Assembly (NCBI GenBank): GCA_003134965.1
Contig: PLDA01000002.1
Coordinates: forward strand, 1,488,001-1,552,000
Reading direction: 5' to 3'
Source of the DNA: Vulcanimicrobium winogradskyi
Lineage (GTDB): Bacteria > Vulcanimicrobiota > Vulcanimicrobiia > Vulcanimicrobiales > Vulcanimicrobiaceae
DNA length: 64,000 bases
The notes under the pieces were generated by a model. That model had not been told where the DNA came from. It saw only the letters and a program-made list of their open reading frames with translations, and made no database searches. Shown piece by piece: positions 1 through 8,407 of this stretch; positions within the stretch are counted from its first letter, which is position 1; the number at the start of each line of letters is the position of its first letter. Position numbers and translations under genes: made by a program.

Positions 1-235
1 TCTTCCGCGCCTCTTTGTCTTTTTTCGACTGCTCGTACTTGAGCCGCCCGTAATCGCCGATGCGGCAGACCGGAGGGATCGCCGTCGGGGAGACCTCGAT
101 GAGGTCGAGCCCCTTGGTCCGGGCCATGTTGAGGGCTTCCTCGGTCGTTATGACGCCCAGCTGTTGGCCTGCGTCGTCGATGACGCGGACTTGGCGGATT
201 CTGATCTGCTCGTTGACGCGAAGCGGTCTTGCTAT
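1..235 (-). CDS. infC: Translation initiation factor IF-3, N-terminal part (cut by window edge)
   Basis: IF-3 binds the 30S subunit and enforces correct start-codon and initiator-tRNA selection. The minus-strand reading frame begins I-A-R-P-L-R-V-N-E-Q-I-R and continues through VRVIDDAGQQLGVI and the IEVSPTAIPPVCRIGDYGR segment, the hallmark of the IF-3 N-terminal domain; the C-terminal domain lies beyond the left edge. No ATG, GTG or TTG is placed to start this frame. The best start is ATA at 235-233, preceded by a GGAGAG ribosome-binding site (247-242) with a 6-nt gap. Rare AUU/AUC/AUA starts are known for infC and underlie its autoregulation by IF-3 itself; that this applies here is inference. 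Confidence 0.93.
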   Translation of the reverse strand, partial: MARPLRVNEQIRIRQVRVIDDAGQQLGVITTEEALNMARTKGLDLIEVSPTAIPPVCRIGDYGRLKYEQSKKDKEARK

Positions 236-547
236 GACTTGCTCTCCAGAAAGAACGTTAAAAAAGCGAAGACGCCGAAGCGGTCCCCGCTGTTCGAGAA
301 GAACCGGATCGCCCGCAGGCATCCGGTGAGGGTTGAGGACTCAGCCTGAGCTGAATCCGACCCTGCTTCGGCCCGCGGAGCGTACCACGCCGCCTTGGCA
401 CCAGTCAAGAAAGCGTGCCTTACTCCTTCCGTAAGCAGCCGAGGTAAGCAGGCGGTACGCTCGGCCGCATATCAGGGCGCCGGGGTCAGGGAAAGCCGGG
501 GAGCCGGACCGGTGGGGGCTCGGGCTCCCGGGTCGAAGCAAGCGGCT
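236..547. other. Divergent intergenic region between infC and a secreted-protein gene
   Basis: About 310 bases without a convincing gene. On the infC side, a T-rich stretch lies near 256-265 (minus strand TTTTTT). Near 496-531 there is an imperfect GC-rich inverted repeat: CCGGGGAGCC at 496-505 against GGCTCCCGG at 523-531. It must hold the infC leader and promoters for both directions, but I see no clear -35/-10 pair. The plus-strand frame is open from 395, which allows an N-terminal extension of the next gene; the extension looks non-coding (low-complexity, no family resemblance). Confidence 0.5.
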
Positions 548-1249
548 GTGCGCGTGAAAAGGATCGCCGCGATCGTGACCCTTGCGGCATCGATCGCTTG
601 GTGCGTGCTTCCGGCGGAATCCGCGCACCAAGCCGTCGTCCGGGTAGACGGCCTGGGTTTTCCCGTCTTTCCACATGCCACCAGCTATGCGGTCTTCGGA
701 ATGGGAATTGCGTACGTCGCCGTCGGCGACATCGAGCAGATCGTCGGCTGGTACCGCGAGCACAGCGGCCGGGAATGGGCAGCGGCTCCGATTCAAGCGA
801 GCGGAAAAGAGCGAGCGGCGGAACTCAGCTTCGACGACGCGACCGGGACGCATCGCATGCGGATAATACAGCCGGCCGGTAAGAACGCGCTGATTCAAGA
901 GAACCTCGAACTCTCGTCCGCGGCATCGGAGAAGGCCCAGGAAGGCGGCCGCGCTTTGCGCGGACCGGCAGACCCGCTCGGCGTGACGCTGTATCCCCGC
1001 CGCCTAAAGGGTCAGTCCGTCGCGCTCGTCGACGGCGGGCGCGGTTTCGTCTCGTACGCCACCTCGGACGGTTTCCAAGCCGTCCGCACGTGGTTCAACG
1101 CTCGGCTGCCCAATCGTTTTGCCGCTTCGTACCACGTCAGCGCGGAGGCCGGCTCCATGCAGACCTTCCACGGCGGTGACACGACGGTCACGATCGCGCG
1201 AAGACTTCGCGACGGCATGACGATTGTGGGGGTCGAGACCGCGAAGTAG
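548..1249 (+). CDS. Secreted protein of unknown function
   Basis: A protein of 233 residues whose start is placed at GTG 548 because it opens a classic signal peptide: basic VRVKR, then the hydrophobic IAAIVTLAASIAWCVL and a likely cleavage after AESA. GTG 554 is an equally possible start, and the frame is open back to an ATG at 395. The mature part has a mixed alpha/beta pattern without cysteines, transmembrane segments or catalytic motifs I recognise. It is convergent with the tricorn gene (18-nt gap) and divergent from infC. No family can be named; export is the only functional statement supported. Confidence 0.7.
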   Translation: MRVKRIAAIVTLAASIAWCVLPAESAHQAVVRVDGLGFPVFPHATSYAVFGMGIAYVAVGDIEQIVGWYREHSGREWAAAPIQASGKERAAELSFDDATGTHRMRIIQPAGKNALIQENLELSSAASEKAQEGGRALRGPADPLGVTLYPRRLKGQSVALVDGGRGFVSYATSDGFQAVRTWFNARLPNRFAASYHVSAEAGSMQTFHGGDTTVTIARRLRDGMTIVGVETAK

Positions 1250-1266
1250 ACCCCGGCTCGGGCGTT

Positions 1267-4200
1267 TTAGCGTCGATTGGCTCGATTCGGTTTCTGCGGA
1301 AACTCCGGGCGGGCGGGTGCGCTCGCGAGCGCTTCGTCGACGAGGCGCAGTGCTTCGGCGAGCTGCGGGTCGTCGCCGCGCAGCGTGTCCTGCGGCGCGA
1401 CGTCGACTTCATGCGTCGGATCGGTGCCGTAGTTCTCGACGCCCCAGCCCGCGTCGGTGAACCAGAACGAGAACTCCGGCTGGGTGGTCTCGGTGCCGTC
1501 GACCAGCCGGTGGCGCGGGTTGATTCCGATGACGCCGCCCCACGTGCGCATCCCGACCAGCGGCCCGAGTCCGTACAACTTGAAGCAATGGCTGAAGATG
1601 TCGCCGTCGCTCCCTGCGAATTGGTTCGTCACGGCCACGATCGGCCCGGGGACGGACTCTTCGGGGTACGGGAACGGCGGCGTCCAGCGCGAGACGTCGT
1701 AGCCGACGCGCTTGCGGGCCAGCTTCTCGAGTAACAGCGCGGAGACGTGTCCGCCGCGGTTGTAGCGGACGTCGACGATCAGCGCGTCGCGGTCGAACTC
1801 GGTCAGATAGCCGCGGTGGAACTCGGCGAACCCCCACGGTCCCATGTCGGGGATGTGGACGTAGCCGACGCGGCCGCCGGTGCGGTCGTGCACCAGCGAG
1901 CGGTTCGCCTCCACCCATGCGCGGTAGCGCAGCATGCGTTCGTCGCGCAGCGTGCGTACCAGCACGCGGCGCGGCGTGCTGCCGGCGCCCCGCACGACGG
2001 AGAGCACGATGTCGCGCCCGGCCTGGTTCACGAGCAGTGCGCCCGGCCCGGACTCGGCGGTTACCGCGTGTCCGCCGATCCCGACGATGAGATCGCCTTC
2101 CTTCACGTCGACGCCGGGCTCCGCAAGCGGCGAGTCGGCGTCGCGGTTCCACGGGTCTCCGCGCAAAATGCGCTGGACACGATACGCACGCAACGCGTCG
2201 TCCCAAACGACGTCCGCGCCAAGGAAGCCGCGCTTGTACTGCGGAGGGATCGGCTTGTCGCCGCCGGTCTCGTACGCATGCGAGGTGCCGAGCTCGCCCT
2301 GCATCTCCCAGATCACGTCGGAGAGCTCGTTGCGCGTGCGTACCTTCGGAAGCAGTGCTTCGTAGCGCGGCAAGACGGCGTTCCAGTCGATCCCCGACAT
2401 CTGGGGGTCCCAGAAGTTCTCGCGCTGCAGGCGCCAGGCTTCGCGCACCATCTGCAGCCACTCAGCACGCGGTTCGACCAGCACGCTGATTCGGCCGAGG
2501 TCGAGCCAGCCGGTGCGCCGTCCGATCTCTTGCCCCGGCTTGTCGTCGGCATCGTCTTCCGGAAGATCGGCGCCCGCGTCGATCGCGCGCAGCTTGCCGT
2601 GCGAAAGGTAGACCAGCGTGCGCGCGTCCGGTCCGAGCACGAAGTCGTCGACCTCGGTCGCGAGCGTCGCACTGCGCTGCTGTTCGAAATCATACGCGAA
2701 GAGCTCGCCTTCGGATTCTTCGTGATCGCGGTCGCTCGGCCGGATCCCGCGCACCGGAAAGCGCGTGAAGACGGCGCGCCCCTTCGCCGCCGCGATGCGG
2801 TCGTACGCACCCTCGTCGACCGGGAACGCCAGCATGCGGAGCGGCATACCCTCCGCCTCGACGACGACCGGCGGCTTGATGTCGCGCTTGTCGTCCGCCT
2901 CGTCGTCGTCGTCGTGACCGTGTTTGTGCAGCGGCGCGGGCTTGGCGACGAACGGGTTCGCGAGCGTCTCGCGCAAGGTCACCAGATACGGGCGCCACGC
3001 CTCGGGGAAGCTGAGCTCGAACTGCAGCGCGTCGTACACCGGATGAAAGTCGCGCGTCGAGAGGAAGTAGAGGTAGTTGCCCTCCGGATCCCAGGCCGGC
3101 GAACGGTCCTCGCGCAGCGCGCTCGTCGCGTCGATGACGCGGCCGCTCTCGCACTCGGCGATGCGCACGATCGTCGTATGCGCCTTCGGCGACCACACGT
3201 ACGCGAGCCAGCGCCCGTCCGGCGAAAACGTAAGGTCGTCGATGCGTTCGCCGACGCTCAGATCGAGCAGCCGCGGCTCGCTTCCGAGGTCGAGCAGCCA
3301 CAGCTCGTGGCGGTTGTTCGCGAACGCGAGCCGGTCGCCGGCCGGTGAGGCGACGAGCTGATGCAGCACGCCCATATCGTGATCCATGACGAACCGCGGC
3401 GGCGCGCTCTGATCGACCGGTGCGATCGCAATCCGCTCGAACCCCCCGCCGTCGTCGACGTACGCGACGCGCTTGTCGTCGTGCAGCCAGGTCAGCAGCC
3501 GGCGGCGCGCCGCGTGCTCGGGCTCCGGTGCGCGTCCGGATGCCGGATGCTCGGTGACGGCTTCTTCCCACAGCGGCATCGTATAGACGCGCCCGCGCGT
3601 GACGATCCCGAGCGCCGTGCCGTCGTGCGAGGGCGTCCAGGTCTCGAGCAGCTCCGCGGCGTCGACGAAGCGGCGCGCGGTCTCCCACGCGTTCGAGGGC
3701 ATCTCCACCGGGACGCGCGACACGCTCCCGTCGCGCGGGTCGAGCAGCACGAGATCACCGCCGCAGGCGTAGACGACGCGCGTGCCGTCGGTCGCGGGGA
3801 AGCGCACGTAGTGCTCCCGCTCGTCGGTCAGGCGGCGCAGATCGCTCCCGTCCGGCGCGACCGAATACAGGTTGCCGATCCCGTCGTGATCCGACAGGAA
3901 CATCACGCGCTCGCCGAGCCACATCGGCCACACGAGGTTCCCGTCGAGCGCGCGGCAGATGCGCAGGTACTCACCGTCGCCGCGCGCGTCGACCCACAGG
4001 TGGCCCGCCGTACCGCCGCGGTACCGCTTCCAGCGCGCCGGGTCGATCGCGTTGCGCCCGAGCAGCGTCGCTCCGTTCGCCGTGACGTCGATCGTCATGG
4101 CATGGCCGACGTCCAGCGCGACGGGTTCACCACCGAACGCGTCGACCCGGAACGGAATCGTCTCCTTGACGAACGGCGAGCCCGCGTCGGAGGTGAAGTA

Positions 4201-4506
4201 GATGAAGCGCCCGTCGCGCGACCAGCCGCAGCAGTTGAGCGACTCGCTGCCCAAGTACGTCAGCCGGCGCGGCACGCCGCCGCCGGTCGGCATCACGTAG
4301 AGCTCGGGATTGCCTTCTTCGCGACCGACGAATGCAAGGCGTGCGCCGTCCGGTGAGAGGCGCGGCAGGGTGCACTCGCCGTCGGTGGTGGTAAGCCGGC
4401 GCGCGATCCCGCCGCCCGTGTCGACGATCCACAGATCGTCTTCGCAGGCGAAGACGATCGCGTCGTTCGCGATCGTCGGGGTTCGTACGTAACCGGAGGG
4501 ACTCAC
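1267..4506 (-). CDS. Tricorn protease homologue (S41 family)
   Basis: A 1079-residue protein matching the tricorn layout. An N-terminal beta-propeller opens with GYVRTPTIANDAIVFACEDDLW and has repeated WD-like blades (SPDGARLAFVG, DGRWLAYVW). A second propeller follows, then a helical segment, a PDZ domain (near GDLIVGIGGHAV) and the C-terminal S41 protease core. The catalytic His lies in GTSHAYETGGD, the Ser in NQFAGSDGD and the Glu in GVENYGTDP, so the protease looks intact. Tricorn trims peptides released by the proteasome or other ATP-dependent proteases to short fragments. The GTG start at 4506 is the only in-frame start that fits the family N terminus; no strong ribosome-binding site is visible. 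The gene is divergent from the MeaB-like GTPase. A much longer open frame upstream of 4506 is a shadow of that gene. Confidence 0.93.
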   Translation of the reverse strand: MSPSGYVRTPTIANDAIVFACEDDLWIVDTGGGIARRLTTTDGECTLPRLSPDGARLAFVGREEGNPELYVMPTGGGVPRRLTYLGSESLNCCGWSRDGRFIYFTSDAGSPFVKETIPFRVDAFGGEPVALDVGHAMTIDVTANGATLLGRNAIDPARWKRYRGGTAGHLWVDARGDGEYLRICRALDGNLVWPMWLGERVMFLSDHDGIGNLYSVAPDGSDLRRLTDEREHYVRFPATDGTRVVYACGGDLVLLDPRDGSVSRVPVEMPSNAWETARRFVDAAELLETWTPSHDGTALGIVTRGRVYTMPLWEEAVTEHPASGRAPEPEHAARRRLLTWLHDDKRVAYVDDGGGFERIAIAPVDQSAPPRFVMDHDMGVLHQLVASPAGDRLAFANNRHELWLLDLGSEPRLLDLSVGERIDDLTFSPDGRWLAYVWSPKAHTTIVRIAECESGRVIDATSALREDRSPAWDPEGNYLYFLSTRDFHPVYDALQFELSFPEAWRPYLVTLRETLANPFVAKPAPLHKHGHDDDDEADDKRDIKPPVVVEAEGMPLRMLAFPVDEGAYDRIAAAKGRAVFTRFPVRGIRPSDRDHEESEGELFAYDFEQQRSATLATEVDDFVLGPDARTLVYLSHGKLRAIDAGADLPEDDADDKPGQEIGRRTGWLDLGRISVLVEPRAEWLQMVREAWRLQRENFWDPQMSGIDWNAVLPRYEALLPKVRTRNELSDVIWEMQGELGTSHAYETGGDKPIPPQYKRGFLGADVVWDDALRAYRVQRILRGDPWNRDADSPLAEPGVDVKEGDLIVGIGGHAVTAESGPGALLVNQAGRDIVLSVVRGAGSTPRRVLVRTLRDERMLRYRAWVEANRSLVHDRTGGRVGYVHIPDMGPWGFAEFHRGYLTEFDRDALIVDVRYNRGGHVSALLLEKLARKRVGYDVSRWTPPFPYPEESVPGPIVAVTNQFAGSDGDIFSHCFKLYGLGPLVGMRTWGGVIGINPRHRLVDGTETTQPEFSFWFTDAGWGVENYGTDPTHEVDVAPQDTLRGDDPQLAEALRLVDEALASAPARPEFPQKPNRANRR

Positions 4507-4569
4507 CCGCGACGGGTACGCGGGCGGGGTGAGGGAGTCCCGGGTACCCGCCGTGAACGCGGAGGCGCG

Positions 4570-5547
4570 ATGGACGACCCAGCCGGGCTGCTGACGGCGT
4601 TTCGCGCCGGCGAACCGCGTGCGCTCGCACGCGCGATCTCGCGCTGCGAATCGGGCCGCGGCGCGGATCTGATCCGCGCGCTCTACCCGCTCACCGGGCG
4701 TGCGCTTACCGTCGGGCTCACCGGTCCCCCGGGCGTCGGCAAGTCGACGCTCAGCGGCGCGCTGATCGCCCACGTTCGTGCCCAAGGCAAGACGGTCGGC
4801 GTCATCTCGGTCGATCCGAGCTCGCCGTTCTCGCACGGCGCGTTGCTCGGCGACCGGATCCGGCTCCTCGAGCATTTCACCGACCCCGACGTCTTCATCC
4901 GTTCGATGGCTTCGCGCGGACATCTGGGCGGCCTCTCGGGAGCGACCGCCGATGCGGTCTCGCTGATGGACGCGTTCGGGAAGGACGTCGTGCTGATCGA
5001 GACGGTCGGCGTCGGTCAGTCGGAGATCGAGATTGCCGAGGTTGCCGACACGACGCTGGTCGCATTGCAGCCCGGCAGCGGCGACTCCGTGCAAGTCCTC
5101 AAAGCCGGCGTGCTCGAGATCGCCGACGTGTTCGTGGTGAACAAGAGCGATCACCCGATGGCGCTGCAGCTGCAGCGCGAGATCCGCTCGATGATGGAGA
5201 TGCTGAACTACGACGGCTGGGTCCCGGCGCTGGTCAGCACGCAGGCGGTCGAAGGCAAGGGCGTCGACAAGCTCTGGGACGCGATCGTCGCTCACGACGC
5301 GTGGCTCCGCGAGACCGGCGCGCTGCACGCGAAACGCCGGTCGGCGTTCGCGCACCGCGTGCGACAGCTCGCGCTCGGTACGCTCGAAGGGCGTATCGAA
5401 GACGCGATCGCGCAGCTCGGCGACGACCTCGATCCGTATGCTGCCGCCGAGATCGTGCTGGCCGAGTACGGCGTGCGTGGCGGAGTCAGCGCGCTCGGCA
5501 ACGTGCGCGCCCACGGCGACGTCCGCGCCCATGTGAAGGGGCTGTAG
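4570..5547 (+). CDS. meaB: MeaB/ArgK-type P-loop GTPase (B12 mutase chaperone)
   Basis: A G3E-family GTPase of 325 residues with Walker A GPPGVGKST at residues 52-60, a Mg-binding ISVDPSSP motif, DVVLIETVGVGQSE (Walker B region) and NKSD for guanine specificity, all intact. MeaB proteins gate adenosylcobalamin loading and protect methylmalonyl-CoA-type mutases from inactivation. ATG 4570 has a good GGAGG site just upstream. A two-subunit B12 mutase lies 3.5 kb downstream on the same strand; such genes normally sit side by side, and here they are separated by a lower-GC patch and an alpha/beta hydrolase. The family assignment is secure; the partner is inferred from proximity. Confidence 0.92.
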   Translation: MDDPAGLLTAFRAGEPRALARAISRCESGRGADLIRALYPLTGRALTVGLTGPPGVGKSTLSGALIAHVRAQGKTVGVISVDPSSPFSHGALLGDRIRLLEHFTDPDVFIRSMASRGHLGGLSGATADAVSLMDAFGKDVVLIETVGVGQSEIEIAEVADTTLVALQPGSGDSVQVLKAGVLEIADVFVVNKSDHPMALQLQREIRSMMEMLNYDGWVPALVSTQAVEGKGVDKLWDAIVAHDAWLRETGALHAKRRSAFAHRVRQLALGTLEGRIEDAIAQLGDDLDPYAAAEIVLAEYGVRGGVSALGNVRAHGDVRAHVKGL

Positions 5548-5599
5548 GGCGAGCAATGGTTTCGTGGGTCACAACAGTCTAACGCGAGGTAAATAGTTA

Positions 5600-6340
5600 A
5601 TGGCAAAGTGGAAACCGCCGCGAGCGAGTAGCGGAGAAGTAGTGATAAATGATGGAACGGGATCGTGCAAGATCGACGAATTGCCAACCTTCTGTCCGCG
5701 CTGTCAGAGAAATGCGATTCCGAAACCGCTTGGTAACGGCGCGCGCTCGACGCACCCAGACGAATGGATGTTCCCGACTCTCGATGTCCCCGTTCGCTGC
5801 ACGAACTGCGACTTGGTTTACATCGCCGAATATGAAGGCGAACCGATTCAAGCCGGGCCCGATCTAGGGGACGTTGAAATCGTGTTTCACTTCACCAGGA
5901 CAGTGCCAAATGCGATGCAGGGCCGACCGGTATCGGGAACGCTTCAAAAGATCTCACCCCGCTTTTCCCAGGTATTCGACCAAGCGGCGGCGGCTGAGAA
6001 TGACGGACTGACCGAGATTGCCGGCGGCGGATATCGTCGTGCTTTGGAAATTCTTGTCAAGGATTATCTGAGCTACAAAGAGCCCACCAGCCGAGATACA
6101 TATGTTCGCACGTGGCTCGGAGAGTGCATAACGAAGCATATCGCTGATCCGACGATCCAGGATTTGGCAAAACGCGCAAACATTATCGCGAATGACTTTG
6201 TGCACTATGAAAGCTACGGTGCGAATGAGCTTTCTGACTTGGTATCTCTTATAGATTTGACAAGGGCCTGGATCGAGCTGCAAGCGGAGACGGAAACGGT
6301 ACGGGCCAATCTTGATTCCCCAAGAAAAACTCAGCGGTAG
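5600..6340 (+). CDS. Zinc-ribbon plus DUF4145/HEPN-like protein
   Basis: A 246-residue protein. The N-terminal part carries two CxxC knuckles (FCPRCQRN near residue 32 and RCTNCDLV near residue 67), which look like a zinc ribbon. The C-terminal half (from about GYRRALEILVKDYL) resembles DUF4145, a helical HEPN-like domain, ending in the characteristic KRANIIANDFVHYE segment. DUF4145 domains are common in restriction and other defence proteins, often as an accessory module. Base composition is clearly lower in G+C than the flanking meaB, and codon use is relaxed, suggesting acquisition. It is convergent with the FRG gene. The molecular role is unknown; family placement is by motif only. Confidence 0.7.
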   Translation: MAKWKPPRASSGEVVINDGTGSCKIDELPTFCPRCQRNAIPKPLGNGARSTHPDEWMFPTLDVPVRCTNCDLVYIAEYEGEPIQAGPDLGDVEIVFHFTRTVPNAMQGRPVSGTLQKISPRFSQVFDQAAAAENDGLTEIAGGGYRRALEILVKDYLSYKEPTSRDTYVRTWLGECITKHIADPTIQDLAKRANIIANDFVHYESYGANELSDLVSLIDLTRAWIELQAETETVRANLDSPRKTQR

Positions 6341-6449
6341 GATCGTATCGCATCGAACGCGTTCCGGGCTCGCTACTTGGTCGCTATTGAACCCACTCGG
6401 CGATGTCGTCCAACGATAGCGGAGTCGACCGCTCTTAGCGCACGGCGCT

Positions 6450-7259
6450 CTATTTCAGAGACGTTTCGCCGCCGGGCCCCGGGCTATAGTGTCGCCGTAG
6501 CCATCGGCAGAGTCCGTCGAGGCCACCAAACAGCACTCGTTCACTGATGTTTGCTTGGTCGAGCTTATCCCGGACCTCCCACTTGAGCGACGCCGGAATG
6601 ATGATTTTCCGGTATATTCGATCACCGCGACGCTGCTCCAACCAATCCTCAAGATTGGCCTCCGATCTCGACATCACGGAGAAGAGCGCATATTGGTTCA
6701 CAATGCGATTGTCGAGTGACGGAGGCTCAAAGAAAACGACAAAGTCGTCTTTCCTCAGCGCTTGCAAGGACTCGAGAGATTCCGCTACCTCATTCATCAT
6801 GTCCACGCTGAATGCGTAAGCATGGTTTCTCTCGCGTACCTCTGCGAACAGCGGCGGCAGGTGTGTTCTGGCCACGGAAAGGTCAACGCACCAAATGATC
6901 CCATCATCATCCATCCGGCGCATGTCGTCTGTCGCAAAATGCAAAGCGACATAAGGCGAGTATGTCCAATCCATCAACCGGGTAGGCAATCCGTGATGTT
7001 GGGCTAGCGAAAGCCAGTTCCACTCCGAATTTCCTAGTGCTTGCTCTTGATGTGCGTACTTCTTGAAATTCCTGAGTAGCGCGCGCTCCAGCACAGCGTA
7101 TGGTCCACCGAGGCGCATAAGCGATGTTTCGAGAGCCCATCCGCGGTTGACCATTCCTCGGAACGCGAAATTGGAACGATACCGCTGAATTGTCGGGTCG
7201 TAGGAGTCCTCGAACAGGACGTCCTGCAGCTCTGTCCAGGTCCTTACAGTAGTCTCCAT
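6450..7259 (-). CDS. FRG-domain protein
   Basis: A 269-residue protein with the FRG signature: SNFAFRGMVNRGWALETSLMR near the N terminus, then EWNWLSLAQHHGLPTRLMDWTYSPYVALHFAT, the most conserved block of this family. FRG proteins are soluble, of unproven activity, and frequently found in mobile or defence-related cargo. The start is placed at ATG 7259 (METTVRTW), with ATG 7277 as an alternative; longer extensions overlap the opposing hydrolase promoter region and look non-coding. G+C is lower than in neighbours. It is convergent with the DUF4145-like gene, and the two form a compact accessory patch. Confidence 0.8.
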   Translation of the reverse strand: METTVRTWTELQDVLFEDSYDPTIQRYRSNFAFRGMVNRGWALETSLMRLGGPYAVLERALLRNFKKYAHQEQALGNSEWNWLSLAQHHGLPTRLMDWTYSPYVALHFATDDMRRMDDDGIIWCVDLSVARTHLPPLFAEVRERNHAYAFSVDMMNEVAESLESLQALRKDDFVVFFEPPSLDNRIVNQYALFSVMSRSEANLEDWLEQRRGDRIYRKIIIPASLKWEVRDKLDQANISERVLFGGLDGLCRWLRRHYSPGPGGETSLK

Positions 7260-7389
7260 CGCGCCCGGCTTCCTCATAGCCTTGGTAATCGACACGAGAT
7301 TGCCTGACCCTGCGAGAAAAACGGCGTCGGTGGGGCGCTCGCCCGTTTGGGGCGAACACGTTCTTATGGTAGCGCCACAGGAGCGGCAT

Positions 7390-8166
7390 ATGGTTCTCTC
7401 CGACGGTGCGCGGACCACGGTACAGCAATGGGGTACGCACGGACCGATCGTCGTCGCAGTACACGGGCTCGGTTCTTCGCGGCGCGGCTGGGCGCGGATC
7501 GGCGAGCATCTCGCGGATCGGTATCGCGTCGTCGCGTACGATCAGCGTGGGCACGGCGACAGTTCGGTGACCGGGCTGATGACGCTCGAGCGCAGCGTCG
7601 CCGATCTCGCCGAGGTCGCCGCCTCGCTCGACGAACCGGTGCACGCGCTGATCGGACACTCGTGGGGCGGCGCCGTCGCTGTCGTGGGCGGTCGCAGTCT
7701 CGACGTTGCACGCGTCGTCGCCATCGACCCCATGCTGCACGTCGAGCGCGGCGTGTGGAGCGCGAACACGCTCCCCGAGTACCGGCGCATGCTCGGGCAG
7801 CCGCTCGCCGAGCGCGAGGCGTCGATCCGGCTCTCGCACGCCGGGATGCCGGAGGTCGAGATCGAGTCGAAACTGCACGCCGCGCGGCGGATCACGCTCG
7901 CGCCGGTGGTCGCGCTCGGCGAGGAGAACGCGATCGACGAGGGACGCTGGGATGTGCGCGAGCAGGTCGCCGGCTATCCGAAGCCGCTGCTCTTCGCCCT
8001 CGCCGATCCGCGCCGCAGCGTCGTCATCGCAGCCTTGCGTCCGCCGCTGCGCGAGCGCGGCGGGCCGAACGTCCAGGTCGAAGTCTTCGAAGGTGCGAGC
8101 CACTCGCTGCAGCGCGACGCTTTCGACCGCTTCATGCCGATCCTCGAGCGGTTCCTGAATTCGTAG
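7390..8166 (+). CDS. Alpha/beta-fold hydrolase
   Basis: A 258-residue alpha/beta hydrolase. It shows the oxyanion-hole strand VVAVHGLGSSRRGW, the DQRGHGDS turn, the nucleophile elbow GHSWGG and a C-terminal catalytic His in GASHSLQRD; the acid is probably in FALADPR. The start is ATG 7390 because AGGAG sits 6 nt upstream; ATG 7366 and the open frame to 7282 are possible but have no ribosome-binding site. The substrate cannot be read from the sequence: the family includes esterases, lactonases, epoxide hydrolases and C-C hydrolases. It lies upstream of a strong hairpin that separates it from an opposing gene. Confidence 0.85.
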   Translation: MVLSDGARTTVQQWGTHGPIVVAVHGLGSSRRGWARIGEHLADRYRVVAYDQRGHGDSSVTGLMTLERSVADLAEVAASLDEPVHALIGHSWGGAVAVVGGRSLDVARVVAIDPMLHVERGVWSANTLPEYRRMLGQPLAEREASIRLSHAGMPEVEIESKLHAARRITLAPVVALGEENAIDEGRWDVREQVAGYPKPLLFALADPRRSVVIAALRPPLRERGGPNVQVEVFEGASHSLQRDAFDRFMPILERFLNS

Positions 8167-8296
8167 TCAGTGCCCGTGACAGATGAACTGCCGTTCTGCG
8201 GCCGCTGGATCTACACCCAAGCTGGTGGCTTTGTTAGGATCGTACCATTTGCCTCAGTGACCATTGGTGGCAGTCACCCGCCCCATGAAGAACGAC

Positions 8297-8324
8297 CAGA
8301 AGCCGCCCGTGAGGGCGGCTTCTG
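8297..8324. terminator. Perfect 12-bp hairpin between convergent genes
   Basis: CAGAAGCCGCCC (8297-8308), loop GTGA, GGGCGGCTTCTG (8313-8324): a perfect 12-bp stem with a four-base loop. It lies between the ends of the alpha/beta hydrolase (+) and the secreted-protein gene (-), so it could terminate transcription in both directions. No clean T-run follows on either strand; reading the minus strand, the stem is followed by GTCGTTCTTC. Confidence 0.6.
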
Positions 8325-8364
8325 CAACCCAGGCGCACTAGTCGCCAGGGGGGATCATGACCAA

Positions 8365-8395
8365 ATGATAGCTCATACGGGTAGGCGCGAGTCAA
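8365..8395 (-). promoter_or_regulatory. Possible minus-strand promoter reading into the hairpin
   Basis: On the minus strand TTGACT (8395-8390) and TATCAT (8370-8365) are separated by 19 bases, which is longer than the optimal 17. If real, it would drive a short transcript of about 50-60 nt ending at the 12-bp hairpin at 8297-8324, that is, a small RNA or attenuator. There is no obvious ORF in that short stretch. Weak evidence. Confidence 0.25.
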
Positions 8396-8407
8396 TACCT
8401 CAATAGC

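Noticed and set aside
1747..3348. Long plus-strand ORF (533 codons) antisense to the tricorn gene
   Set aside because: Composition is His/Arg/Val-rich without domain pattern; it is the antisense reading of a well-supported GC-rich gene.
4507..5556. Upstream extension of the tricorn frame beyond GTG 4506
   Set aside because: It is antisense to meaB; the family N terminus begins at GTG 4506.
8170..8406. 78-codon plus-strand ORF after the alpha/beta hydrolase
   Set aside because: No ribosome-binding site, spans the 12-bp hairpin, and has no family resemblance; treated as intergenic.
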